This document shows positions 31,937 through 39,786 of a DNA stretch of 46,751 nucleotides, piece after piece. This DNA is from Pseudomonadota bacterium. Its GTDB lineage: Bacteria > Pseudomonadota > Gammaproteobacteria > Steroidobacterales > Steroidobacteraceae. Numbering within the stretch: the stretch's first letter is position 1; every line of letters begins with the position of its first letter. Location of the stretch: NCBI GenBank assembly GCA_023423935.1, contig JAFAEQ010000026.1, forward strand, positions 1 through 46,751, written 5' to 3'. Below the pieces are notes generated by a model, which searched no databases, was not told the DNA's origin, and was given only the letters and a program-made list of their open reading frames with translations. A program made the position numbers and the translations under genes.

Positions 31937-32818
31937 CTAATCGCCCCACGTCTCACGACACAACGCGAGGAAGCGTGTGCCCGCTTGCGAGAGCGGTTGG
32001 TGTTTGAGGTAGTACACGCCGACCTGGCGGTCGATGCTCGAGAAGGGCAAGCCTTCGATCTGTACGAGGTTCGGTGGAATCGCGCTCACCAGGTCCGATA
32101 CGAAGGTCACTCCTTTGCCTTCCGCGACGAGTGCGAGGCGCAGATCCATGTGGCTCACTTCCCAGACGGCTGCGAATGAATTGCGCAGTCGGTGGCCGCC
32201 GCTGCGGCGAGTGGATTCGTCGAGGTATGAAGTGACGAGCGGTAAGGATCGCAGCACGCCTTGCGGATCGCGCCGCAGCGCTTCGCGGCTCGGATGATCG
32301 GCTGCGATCATCAGGCGGCGCGTTTCAGAAAAGCACGAGTGGAAGGAGAAGTAGTCCGGCATGGAATGCAGCAGCGGACCAAAGCCCAGCTCCCAGCGGC
32401 CATCGGTCACGCCATAGACGATCTCGCGACTCGGCGCGACCACGACCTTCAGGCGCGTCAGCGGATTGCGTTCGGAAAAGTCCCTGAGCAGGGCAATGCC
32501 GAACCGCGCATTCGCCGCAGGCGACAGTGCGAGCGACAGGGTCGAGAGGGCGCCCGATCTGATCTGCGCAATATCGGCGAGCGTTTCGCGCTCTTCGTTC
32601 AGCATGGTCTCGGCGAAGCGCAGTAAGCGAATGCCGGCTTCCGTCAATTGCGGCGGACTGCCTCGACGCAGCAGCACTGCACCCAATCGGTGCTCGAGAT
32701 TGGCAATCGCCTGGCTCACGGCGGATTGGGAAAGATCCAGGCGTTCGGCGGCCCGACTGAAACCGCCAGCCTCCACGACTGCGTGGAAACAGCGGATTTC
32801 ATTGCGCTCGATCTGCAT
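31937..32818 (-). CDS. LysR family transcriptional regulator
   Basis: A 293-residue LysR regulator. The helix-turn-helix is in residues 1-60 (GGFSRAAERLDLSQSAVSQAIANLE), and the effector domain runs from about 90 to the end. It is transcribed divergently from the citrate-synthase-family gene, about 200 bp between start codons, so it is the likely regulator of that gene. Upstream bases 32819-33015 contain no certain LysR box. Confidence 0.92.
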   Translation of the reverse strand: MQIERNEIRCFHAVVEAGGFSRAAERLDLSQSAVSQAIANLEHRLGAVLLRRGSPPQLTEAGIRLLRFAETMLNEERETLADIAQIRSGALSTLSLALSPAANARFGIALLRDFSERNPLTRLKVVVAPSREIVYGVTDGRWELGFGPLLHSMPDYFSFHSCFSETRRLMIAADHPSREALRRDPQGVLRSLPLVTSYLDESTRRSGGHRLRNSFAAVWEVSHMDLRLALVAEGKGVTFVSDLVSAIPPNLVQIEGLPFSSIDRQVGVYYLKHQPLSQAGTRFLALCRETWGD

Positions 32819-33015
32819 GGAGGCATTGTCTCGCGAGCAGCGGCTTCAACAAAGGGCACAGGGCAGATTAGACAGTCCGGATAAAGAGTGTTTAACCCGC
32901 TACGCCCCAATCAACAGACTTGATAGGGAAATCACTTGTCGCGATAGCGCAAGGGCCGGTACGGCGGCATCTTCCGCGTATGCCCGTCCGGGCCGCAGCT
33001 TTCACGGAGATTTCT

Positions 33016-34137
33016 ATGGGCGATCAGATTCACAAAGGTCTGGAAGGGGTCGTGGTGGACACGACGTCGACGTCGTTGGTCGATGGCGAAGCCGGCGCCC
33101 TGTACTACCGCGGGTACCCGATCGAGGCGCTGGTTCAGCATCGTTTTGCGGAAGTCGTTCATCTGATCGTCTTCGGCGAGCTGCCCGATGCGCGAGAGCT
33201 CACGGCGCTCGAGGAGTACCTCTGGGACGCAGGACGCCTGCCGGGCACGGTCGCAACTTCGTTGCGAGCGCTGGCCGGCAACGACGCGCATCCGATGTTG
33301 ACGCTGCAGTCGATCGCGCCGCTCCTCGCGCTCGAACCTCCTGCCACGCGCATCGGTCGCACGCCGGAAGAGGAAGAGGGACTGGTCGTCGCCGCACGCA
33401 TTCCCGCTGCCCTGGGCCTCATCAATGCAGTGCAGAGCAAGCGCGCCGAACCGCAATATCCCGAATCCCAACGCTATGGCGAGCGATATCTCGCGTTGAT
33501 CACGGGCACCGCCCCGAGTGCGGCTGCTGTCGATGCCTTCGAGGTCATGCAGATCCTGCAGCTCGATCATGGGTTCAACGCAAGCACGTTCACTGCACGC
33601 GTCGTGACATCCACGCTCGCACCGCCCTCCTCTGCATTGGCTGCAGCGATGGGTGCGTTGTACGGACCGCTGCATGGCGCGGCGGATCAGGGCGCGCTGG
33701 AGATGGCGATCGAAGTCGGCGATCCCGCGCGGGCAGTCGAGTTCGTGACCGAGTGCCTCTCGAGCGGTCGCAAGGTGCTGGGCATGGGACATCGCGAATA
33801 TCGCGTCGTCGATCCGCGCGCGAAGATCCTGAAGAACATGGCGGACAAGATCGCGAGCGAACCTTCCCATCGCCGCATCTTCGACACGCTCGTCGCTGTC
33901 GAAGCCGCCTTCGTCGAACAGACCAGCGCGAAACGCCGCGCCCTGCGCGCAAACATGGAGTTCTACAAAGGCGTGCTGTGCCTGGGCCTCGGCATCTCCA
34001 AGGAATACTTCACCGCCACCTTCGCCGCCTCACGCGTCTTCGGCTGGCTCGCCCACGTCGTCGAACAACGCCAGGACAACCGCATCATCCGCCCCGCCGC
34101 ACTCTACGTCGGCCCGAAACCTCAGCAGGCGGCTTGA
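33016..34137 (+). CDS. Citrate synthase family protein
   Basis: A 373-residue citrate/methylcitrate synthase-like enzyme, matching the short type II-like or archaeal-type length. Substrate and CoA residues are visible: LDHGFNASTFTARV (His185), GPLHGAADQGALEM (His220) and GMGHREYRVVDPRA (His259). Two catalytic histidines are therefore conserved, but the position usually holding the catalytic Asp (NVDFY in E. coli GltA) is Glu315 in NMEFYKG. The C-terminus SRVFGWLAHVVEQR...RIIRPAALYVGP is typical. It would condense oxaloacetate with acetyl-CoA or propionyl-CoA; which is not clear. The ATG at 33016 has GGAGA 6 bases upstream. It is probably controlled by the divergent LysR gene and is not within a prp or TCA operon. 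Confidence 0.9.
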   Translation: MGDQIHKGLEGVVVDTTSTSLVDGEAGALYYRGYPIEALVQHRFAEVVHLIVFGELPDARELTALEEYLWDAGRLPGTVATSLRALAGNDAHPMLTLQSIAPLLALEPPATRIGRTPEEEEGLVVAARIPAALGLINAVQSKRAEPQYPESQRYGERYLALITGTAPSAAAVDAFEVMQILQLDHGFNASTFTARVVTSTLAPPSSALAAAMGALYGPLHGAADQGALEMAIEVGDPARAVEFVTECLSSGRKVLGMGHREYRVVDPRAKILKNMADKIASEPSHRRIFDTLVAVEAAFVEQTSAKRRALRANMEFYKGVLCLGLGISKEYFTATFAASRVFGWLAHVVEQRQDNRIIRPAALYVGPKPQQAA

Positions 34138-34147
34138 GGACGGAGTT

Positions 34148-34284
34148 GCCGCAAAGACCGCAAAAAGGAAGGGAATAGTCACGCGAGGAACGCACTGCGC
34201 CGGAGCTCAACGCGCCGCATGCACATCGCTGCTCGCAACGGCTACCGTGTGAGTATCGAGCTCTTTTTTGCGGTCTTTGCGGCC
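34148..34284. repeat. Paired inverted element, copy C
   Basis: GCCGCAAAGACCGCA (34148-34162) and TGCGGTCTTTGCGGC (34269-34283, continued by C at 34284) bracket a centre of about 106 bases. It begins 11 bases after the stop of the citrate synthase gene and ends 20 bases before the ilvB promoter -35. Confidence 0.85.
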
Positions 34285-34303
34285 TGTCTCTATCTGTCCT
34301 TGC

Positions 34304-34333
34304 TTGCCAGCGGCGTCAAAGGCTGGCTATAGT
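34304..34333 (+). promoter_or_regulatory. Promoter of the ilvB leader transcript
   Basis: TTGCCA (34304-34309) and TATAGT (34328-34333) are separated by 18 bp, each one mismatch from consensus. The start would be near 34340, about 20 bases upstream of the leader ATG. Confidence 0.65.
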
Positions 34334-34360
34334 CGGGTCGTTCTTCCGGCAAGCGTATCC

Positions 34361-34480
34361 ATGACCCACGTGTTCTCCATCGCTCGCGCTGCTGCGACTT
34401 CGGTCGCGGATATGCCCGTGCGCGTGCTGAACCTGGTCGTAGTCCTGGTAGTCATCGGAGTCATTACCGAGGCGCCGTAG
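34361..34480 (+). CDS. Branched-chain amino-acid leader peptide (ilv attenuator)
   Basis: A 39-residue ORF immediately upstream of an intrinsic terminator and the ilvB gene. Its C-terminal part VRVLNLVVVLVVIGVI is almost solid Val/Leu/Ile (three Leu, eight Val and two Ile in about 16 codons), as in ilvL and ivbL leaders. It starts at ATG 34361; an internal ATG at 34412 would give a 22-residue peptide with the same control codons. Neither has a strong ribosome site. Function: charged tRNA-Val, -Leu and -Ile let ribosomes run to the stop codon (34478-34480), which overlaps the segment able to form the antiterminator, so the terminator forms. Starvation stalls ribosomes and favours readthrough. 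Confidence 0.8.
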   Translation: MTHVFSIARAAATSVADMPVRVLNLVVVLVVIGVITEAP

Positions 34481-34537
34481 GGGCTATTCGAAACGAATAA
34501 ACAAACCCCCTGCAGGCGTCGCCGGCAGGGGGTTTTT
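34477..34537 (+). terminator. ilv attenuator terminator with antiterminator
   Basis: AAACCCCCTGC (34503-34513) pairs perfectly with GCAGGGGGTTT (34525-34535), followed by a T tract: an intrinsic terminator lying before ilvB. GTAGGGG (34477-34483), overlapping the leader stop codon, can pair instead with CCCCTGC in the left arm, giving a competing antiterminator. Confidence 0.8.
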
Positions 34538-34583
34538 CGTCTCTGCCGGTGATTTCCAAAGGGGTTCAATCAGGAACCCTTCC

Positions 34584-36344
34584 ATGACATTCACCGGTGC
34601 CGAACTTCTCATCCATCTGCTCGAGCGTCAGGGCGTGCGCATCGTTGCCGGTATTCCCGGGGGCGCGCTATTGCCTTTGTACGACGCGCTGGGACGATCC
34701 GAGCTCATCTCCCATGTACTCGCGCGACACGAACAGGCTGCCGGGTTCATCGCGCAAGGCATGGCCCGCATCACAGGCATCGGTCAGGTGTGTTTCGCAA
34801 CGTCGGGGCCGGGCGTCACGAATGTCATCACTGCGCTTGCGGATGCGAAGCTCGATTCGATTCCGCTCGTGTGCATTGCAGGTCAGGTGCCGCAGCATCT
34901 GATCGGCACCGACGCCTTTCAGGAGGTGCCGACGGTCGCGATGGTCACCCCGATCGTCAAGGCCGCGTTCTTCGTGCGGCATGCGAAGGAGTTGCTGCAT
35001 GTCATCCCCGAAGCCTTTCGCATCGCACAGACCGGTAGAGCCGGCCCCGTCCTCATCGATGTGCCGAAAGACGTGCAGGTGCAGCGCATCGAGCGATTGG
35101 ATTTCGGTCAGCTCCCGGAGGCAGCTACGCACTCCGCAATCTGCGAAAACGCAGCTCCGCAACCACCTGCTGATCCGCCATCGCTCATGGCACGAGCGAT
35201 CGAGGGAGAAAGTAACCCTGCAGACGACTTCGATCATGCCTGGAAGCTGATGCGCGAAGCGCAGCGACCGATTCTTTACGTCGGCGGCGGCGTTACGCGA
35301 ACACGCTCGCACTCGCTGTTGCGTGAACTTGCAGAGTCGACTCAGATTCCTGTCACCACGACGCTGATGGCCTTGGGGGCGCTGCCGACGCATCACCCGC
35401 TCAATCTCGGCATGCTCGGCATGCATGCCGCACGCTTCACCAATCAGGCCATCGAGGAATGCGATCTGTTGGTGGCGATCGGCGCACGCTTCGACGATCG
35501 CGCCACGGGAAAGCCGGATCGATTTGCACCGCATGCGAAAGTGATTCACATCGACATCGATGCGCGCGAGTTCGGCAAGATTCGCGCGCCCACGCTTGCG
35601 ATCCATTGTGATGCCGCAACTGCGCTGCACGAATTGCTGTCGCGTACCCGCACGCAATCGCGTACCGACTGGCTGCAACGCATTCGCGAATTGCGCGATG
35701 ACGCTCCACTGCATATGCCGCGAAGTCATCAACTCTGTTCTCCCTACGGCATCGTTCGCACAGTCGGAGAGATGGCGGCGCACGATGCCATCGTGACGAC
35801 CGACGTCGGTCAGCATCAGATGTGGGTCGCGCAGGCCTATCCGTTTCATCGCCCGGATCGCTGGTTGACTTCCGGCGGACTGGGCACGATGGGCTTCGGC
35901 TTGCCGGCGGCCATCGGTGCAGCCATCGCGGCACCGAATGCCCCGGTCATCTGCTTCACGGGCGATGGCAGCTTGCTCATGAACATTCAGGAGCTGGCAA
36001 CCCTCGCCGAGCTCGATCTCAACGTGAAGATCATCGTGCTCGACAACGGCGGACTCGGCCTCGTTCGTCAGCAGCAGACCTTGTTCTATCGACGTCAGCT
36101 GGTTGCTTCGCGCTTCGCACACCCGAGTCGCTTCGTCGCGATCGCGCATAGCTTCGGAATTCCAGCCATCGAGCTCGACTCGTCGACGAACTCACGCGAA
36201 GCGCTACAGCGCGCGTTGTGCACGGAGGGACCGATGCTGATTCGCGTGCCCATCGAACCCGACGAGCATGTGCTGCCGATGGTCGCTCCAGGCGCCGCCA
36301 ATACGGACGCACTCGATCATGAAATGCGGGTGAGTGAAGCGTGA
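34584..36344 (+). CDS. ilvB: Acetolactate synthase large (catalytic) subunit
   Basis: A 586-residue thiamine-diphosphate enzyme that condenses two pyruvates, or pyruvate with 2-oxobutyrate, in valine, leucine and isoleucine synthesis. Glu50 in ARHEQAAGF activates ThDP. The acetohydroxyacid-synthase signature FDDRATGKPDRF is present, and the ThDP/Mg motif GDGSLLMNIQELATLAEL begins near residue 459. The length and N-terminal TGAELLIHLLERQGV are standard for IlvB/IlvG. AGGA (34572-34575) lies 8 bases before the ATG, inside a small hairpin (AAGGGGTTC with GAACCCTT) that could lower translation. Upstream are a promoter, a Val/Leu/Ile leader peptide and an attenuator. No ilvN/ilvM small-subunit gene follows; the next gene is csaA. 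If the subunit is encoded elsewhere, feedback control is not operon-coupled. Confidence 0.94.
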   Translation: MTFTGAELLIHLLERQGVRIVAGIPGGALLPLYDALGRSELISHVLARHEQAAGFIAQGMARITGIGQVCFATSGPGVTNVITALADAKLDSIPLVCIAGQVPQHLIGTDAFQEVPTVAMVTPIVKAAFFVRHAKELLHVIPEAFRIAQTGRAGPVLIDVPKDVQVQRIERLDFGQLPEAATHSAICENAAPQPPADPPSLMARAIEGESNPADDFDHAWKLMREAQRPILYVGGGVTRTRSHSLLRELAESTQIPVTTTLMALGALPTHHPLNLGMLGMHAARFTNQAIEECDLLVAIGARFDDRATGKPDRFAPHAKVIHIDIDAREFGKIRAPTLAIHCDAATALHELLSRTRTQSRTDWLQRIRELRDDAPLHMPRSHQLCSPYGIVRTVGEMAAHDAIVTTDVGQHQMWVAQAYPFHRPDRWLTSGGLGTMGFGLPAAIGAAIAAPNAPVICFTGDGSLLMNIQELATLAELDLNVKIIVLDNGGLGLVRQQQTLFYRRQLVASRFAHPSRFVAIAHSFGIPAIELDSSTNSREALQRALCTEGPMLIRVPIEPDEHVLPMVAPGAANTDALDHEMRVSEA

Positions 36345-36445
36345 CAGACGCAAAAGAACGTTGAGACCGCCTTAATGCGTTACGCTTGAATCAGAAAATG
36401 CTCAGCACCCTTTCTTTTACTTGTCACTGATCACCCATCACTCTC

Positions 36446-36784
36446 ATGCAGCAAATCGACTGGGACGAATTCCTCAAAGTGGAGCTCCGTGTCGGAACGG
36501 TGCTCGAAGTCCTGGATTTTCCGGAAGCGCGCAAGCCGGCCTGGAAACTGCGCGTCGACTTCGGCCCCGAGATCGGCGTCAGAATGTCGAGCGCGCAAAT
36601 CACCGCGCTCTACTCTCGTGAGGATCTCATCGGCCGACAAGTCATTGGCGTGGTCAACTTTCCACCCAAACAGATCGGACCGTTCCGCTCCGAGGTTCTC
36701 GTCACCGGCTTTCACGACGAGCAGGGACGCGTCGTGCTTGCCGTGCCCGAACGCTCCGTGCCGAACGGCACGAAGCTTTTATAA
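36446..36784 (+). CDS. csaA: CsaA-type tRNA-binding/chaperone protein
   Basis: A 112-residue protein with a single tRNA-binding OB-fold like CsaA of Bacillus. Family features run throughout: FLKVELRVGTVLEV, FPEARKPAWKLRVDFG, SSAQITALY, IGVVNFPPKQIGPFRSEVLV and the C-terminal PNGTKLL. CsaA binds unfolded proteins and some pre-proteins and was described as export-related in Bacillus; in Proteobacteria its task is unclear. The length is normal. No ribosome site is visible before ATG 36446 (CCATCACTCTC precedes it), so expression may be leaderless or weak. It lies 101 bp after ilvB and just before a large gene-free repeat region. Confidence 0.9.
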   Translation: MQQIDWDEFLKVELRVGTVLEVLDFPEARKPAWKLRVDFGPEIGVRMSSAQITALYSREDLIGRQVIGVVNFPPKQIGPFRSEVLVTGFHDEQGRVVLAVPERSVPNGTKLL

Positions 36785-36793
36785 AGAAAGAGT

Positions 36794-37140
36794 TCACACA
36801 GAGTGCACCGAGATCGGAGAACAGAAGATCTCCACGGGGTGCACCGGGATCACGGGGGATCGACTTGATGTGGATCAGGTTCAGCCTGACAGGTTGCGTC
36901 TTCGCCTCACGGGAAGAGGGTCACACAGAGTGCACAGAGGTCACAGAGATTTCGGAGAAGAGAAGATCTCCACGGGGCACACCGGGGGGCACGGGGATCG
37001 ACTTGATGTGGATCAGGTTCAGCCTCACAGGTTGCGTCTTCGCCTCACGGGAAGAGGTTCACACAGTGCACAGAGATCACAGAGATTTCGGACAAGAGAA
37101 GATCTCCACGGGGGGGCACGGGGATCACGGGGATCGAAGA
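36794..37140. repeat. Tandem array of 127-138-bp units
   Basis: TCACACAGAG-type starts occur at 36794, 36921 and 37059, giving units of 127 and 138 bp and a shorter third unit. Each unit contains AGAAGATCTCCACGGGG followed by CACCGGG/CACGGGG iterations; the first two also carry GATGTGGATCAGGTTCAGCC and TTGCGTCTTCGCCTCACGGG. The second half resembles a diverged two-hairpin repeat. Units differ by small indels. Confidence 0.85.
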
Positions 37141-37197
37141 AGAACAGCGCTGAGATCGAAGGAGCGCAGGTCTCTGAGGTGCGCACAAGGTATCCAC

Positions 37198-37250
37198 TGT
37201 GGGTCAGGCTTTAGCCTGACAAAGCATGTTCGACTGAAGTCGAACCCACA
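37198..37250. repeat. Two-hairpin dispersed repeat, copy 1
   Basis: A 53-bp stretch flanked by TGTGGGT and ACCCACA. Inside are GTCAGGCTTTAGCCTGAC and TTCGACTGAAGTCGAA, each a palindrome, so the unit folds as two adjacent stems inside a closing stem. Copies at 37381-37430, 46284-46338, 46396-46419 (half) and 46631-46682. Confidence 0.85.
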
Positions 37251-37380
37251 GGCAGACGAGGGACACCGAGTCGACGAGTAGGGAGATGAGCACTGACTCC
37301 ATTCATCTCCCAAAAAGCCTGTGATTTCCGCGGGAGCCGAAGAAAGGCGGAGCCGGCGACGACGCGGCGGAGCTTCTACT

Positions 37381-37430
37381 GTGGGTCAGGCTTTAGCCTG
37401 ACAAGGAATGTTCGACTGAGTCGAACCCAC
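37381..37430. repeat. Two-hairpin dispersed repeat, copy 2
   Basis: GTGGGTCAGGCTTTAGCCTG... to ...TTCGACTGAGTCGAACCCAC; differs from copy 1 by a few bases and one deletion in the second stem loop. Confidence 0.85.
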
Positions 37431-37534
37431 CGGTAGAAGAGGAACGCTGAGTGACGAGTCGGAGATGAGCGCTCCATGCACTCATCGCCGAACCCTGCGA
37501 TCCCCGTGGAGTTCCAGTTCTTACTCCTGAACTC

Positions 37535-39604
37535 TTACCAGATCTTCACCCGCTGCTCGGGTGCCATGTACATCTTGTCTTCGGGTTTGACATCGAAGGC
37601 GCTGTACCACGAGTCCATGTTGCGCACGACGCCATAGACGCGGAAGACGCCGGGGCTGTGCGGATTGCTCATGACCTGGTTGCGCAGGGCTTCGTCACGC
37701 AGCAGTTCGCGCCAGGCTTGCGCCCAGGCGAGGAAGAAGCGCTGATCGCCCGTGAAGCCATCGATCACGGGAGCTGGCTGGCCGTTGAGCGACATGTGAT
37801 ACGCCTCGAGTGCGACGGTGAGGCCACCGAGATCGCCGATGTTCTCACCAGCGGTGAGACGACCATTCACCTTCAGACCGGGCAGCGCTTCGTAGTTGTC
37901 GTACTGATTGACGAGAACGTCGACGAGCTTCTTGAACGCGACTTCATCGTCACGCTTCCACCAGTCGCGCAGCACGCCTTGCGCATCGGACTTGGCACCC
38001 TGATCGTCGAAGCCGTGGCCCATCTCATGCCCGATCACTCCGCCAATCGCGCCGTAGTTCACGGCAGGATCGGCCTTCGGATCGAAGTACGGCGGCTGCA
38101 GAATGGCCGCAGGGAACACGATCTCGTTGAACGTCGGATTGTAGTAAGCGTTCACCGTCTGCGGCGTCATGAACCATTCGTCGCGATCCGTCGGCCGGCC
38201 AAGACGCTCGACATCGTATTGCCAATCGAAGACACGAGCGCGCACGGCATTGCCGAATGCATCGCCGGGCTTGACGTCGAGCTTCGAGTAATCGCGCCAC
38301 TTGTCGGGATAGCCGATCTTGGGGCGGAAGGTCGCGAGCTTTTCCTTCGCCACAGCCTTGGTCTCGGGCGTCATCCAGGGCAGTGAATCGATGCGCTGGC
38401 TGTAGGCGCGACGCAGGTTCTCCACCAGATCCACCATCTGCTGCTTGGATTCGGGCGGGAAGTACTGCTTCACATACAACTGACCGACGACTTCACCGAG
38501 GGCGCCATTGATGGTCTGGACTGCGCGCTTCCAGCGTTCGCGCTGCTGCGGCTGACCGTTCAGCACGCGGCCGTAGAACGCGAAGCGCTCATCGTCGAGC
38601 GCCTTCGGCAACACGGGCGCGTGGCCGACGAGATAGCTGTACTTCAGATAGCTCTGCCAGGTGCTGACAGGTACGGACGTGAACCATTTGCCCAGCGCAT
38701 CGACGGCATCGAGCTCGGCGACCACGAATTCCTTCTGATCGTTGAGTCCGCCTGCGGTGAGGATTTCCGTCCAGGGATATTTGCCGCCACCGAGCTTGCC
38801 GAGCTCATCGCGCGTCTTCAGGTTGTAAGTCAGATCGCGCTCACGTCGCTTGGCTGCCGGCCAATGACGCTTGGCGATCTGGGTTTCGAGATCGAGGATC
38901 GACTTGGCCTGCTTCGCAGCGTCCGGCTCGCCGGCAAGCGCGAGCATGCGCTCGACATGTGCCTCGAACTTCTGGCGAATGTCCTTGAGCGCCGGATCGT
39001 CCTTCAGATAGTACTCACGCTCGGGCAGGCTGAGCCCGCTCTGGCCCACCATCACGATGTAGCGATCAGGATTCTTGTCGTCGATCGTCACACCCACGTT
39101 GATCGGCGTATCGAGGCCGAGGTCTGGACGACCCATCAGTCGAGCGATGTCCGCATGCGTCTTCGCCGCGGCGATATCGTTCAGACCGGCGCGCGCAGGC
39201 TCCATGCCGGCTTTCTCGATCGTGTCGGTATCGAGATACGAGTGATAGAAGTCATGCACCTTCTGCTCGGCGCTTCCGGCCGGAGCATCGGATGGGACCG
39301 TCTTGATGATCTCCTGGACGCGCTCTTCGGCCTCGAGCGCGAGCTTCGAGAACGCACCCCAGCGTGTCTGGTCGTCGGGAATCTTCGTGGTCTCGAGCCA
39401 CTTGCCGTTCGCATACTTGAAGAAGTCGTCGCCCGGCTTCACCGCGGTATCCATCCCGGTGGTATCGAAGCCCCACGTACCGATGGCAGCCTTCGGCTCC
39501 GGCGGCTCAGCAGGGACCGGTGCCGGAGGCCGCGAACATGCAGCACCAGCGAGCACGAAAGTTGCGATAGCCAACGGTCGCAGACGACGAACAGATAGCT
39601 TCAT
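37535..39604 (-). CDS. M13 family metallopeptidase (PepO/neprilysin-like) lipoprotein
   Basis: A 689-residue zinc endopeptidase. The N-terminus has a signal with a weak lipobox (VLAGAAC) and a Pro-rich linker, so it is likely a periplasmic lipoprotein. The M13 N-terminal domain starts PGDDFFKYANGKWLETTKIP. The catalytic zinc site VIGHEMGHGFDDQG (HEMGH about 526-530) is intact, with ENIGDLGGLTVALEAY supplying the third ligand Glu and its partner Asp. The NxPxFxE-type substrate loop is ANNAYYNPTFNEIVFPAAIL-like (NAYYNPTFNEIVFPA). Its C-terminus EQRVKIW agrees with the family. The ATG at 39604 is chosen for its signal sequence and AGAGAG site. Cleaves small peptides; substrate unknown. A gene-free repeat region lies downstream. 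Confidence 0.95.
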   Translation of the reverse strand: MKLSVRRLRPLAIATFVLAGAACSRPPAPVPAEPPEPKAAIGTWGFDTTGMDTAVKPGDDFFKYANGKWLETTKIPDDQTRWGAFSKLALEAEERVQEIIKTVPSDAPAGSAEQKVHDFYHSYLDTDTIEKAGMEPARAGLNDIAAAKTHADIARLMGRPDLGLDTPINVGVTIDDKNPDRYIVMVGQSGLSLPEREYYLKDDPALKDIRQKFEAHVERMLALAGEPDAAKQAKSILDLETQIAKRHWPAAKRRERDLTYNLKTRDELGKLGGGKYPWTEILTAGGLNDQKEFVVAELDAVDALGKWFTSVPVSTWQSYLKYSYLVGHAPVLPKALDDERFAFYGRVLNGQPQQRERWKRAVQTINGALGEVVGQLYVKQYFPPESKQQMVDLVENLRRAYSQRIDSLPWMTPETKAVAKEKLATFRPKIGYPDKWRDYSKLDVKPGDAFGNAVRARVFDWQYDVERLGRPTDRDEWFMTPQTVNAYYNPTFNEIVFPAAILQPPYFDPKADPAVNYGAIGGVIGHEMGHGFDDQGAKSDAQGVLRDWWKRDDEVAFKKLVDVLVNQYDNYEALPGLKVNGRLTAGENIGDLGGLTVALEAYHMSLNGQPAPVIDGFTGDQRFFLAWAQAWRELLRDEALRNQVMSNPHSPGVFRVYGVVRNMDSWYSAFDVKPEDKMYMAPEQRVKIW

Positions 39605-39786
39605 AACACTCTCTAGGATTTCCGAAAACGGACGGATCATGGCAGCACGACTGGAGGTGAGAATCGCGAGGCGTCGCATTGAACTCGAACGATGCGCGAC
39701 GAGTTCTCATTGTTGAGGTCGATCTGCCTGTTACACAAGCGTACCCAAACGTCGCGCGCGCGTACAACCCGGGGAGCACCCGCACC

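Larger units (their letters stand above)
36785..37534. other. Gene-free 750-bp repeat region
   Basis: No real gene. It consists of a three-unit tandem array (36794-about 37140), two copies of a two-hairpin repeat (37198-37250, 37381-37430) and short GC-rich filler. Long frames through it are products of the repeats. Confidence 0.8.

Noticed and set aside
32466..34178. 570-codon frame overlapping the LysR and citrate synthase genes
   Set aside because: Arg/Ser/Gly-rich shadow frame crossing two well-supported genes.
36794..37140. Tandem array as a CRISPR
   Set aside because: Units are over 120 bp with only about three copies and no regular short repeat-spacer alternation; no cas genes are near.
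36865..37281. 138-residue frame through the repeat region
   Set aside because: The protein is itself a repeat (RFSLTGCVFASREE twice) caused by the DNA units, without a ribosome site.
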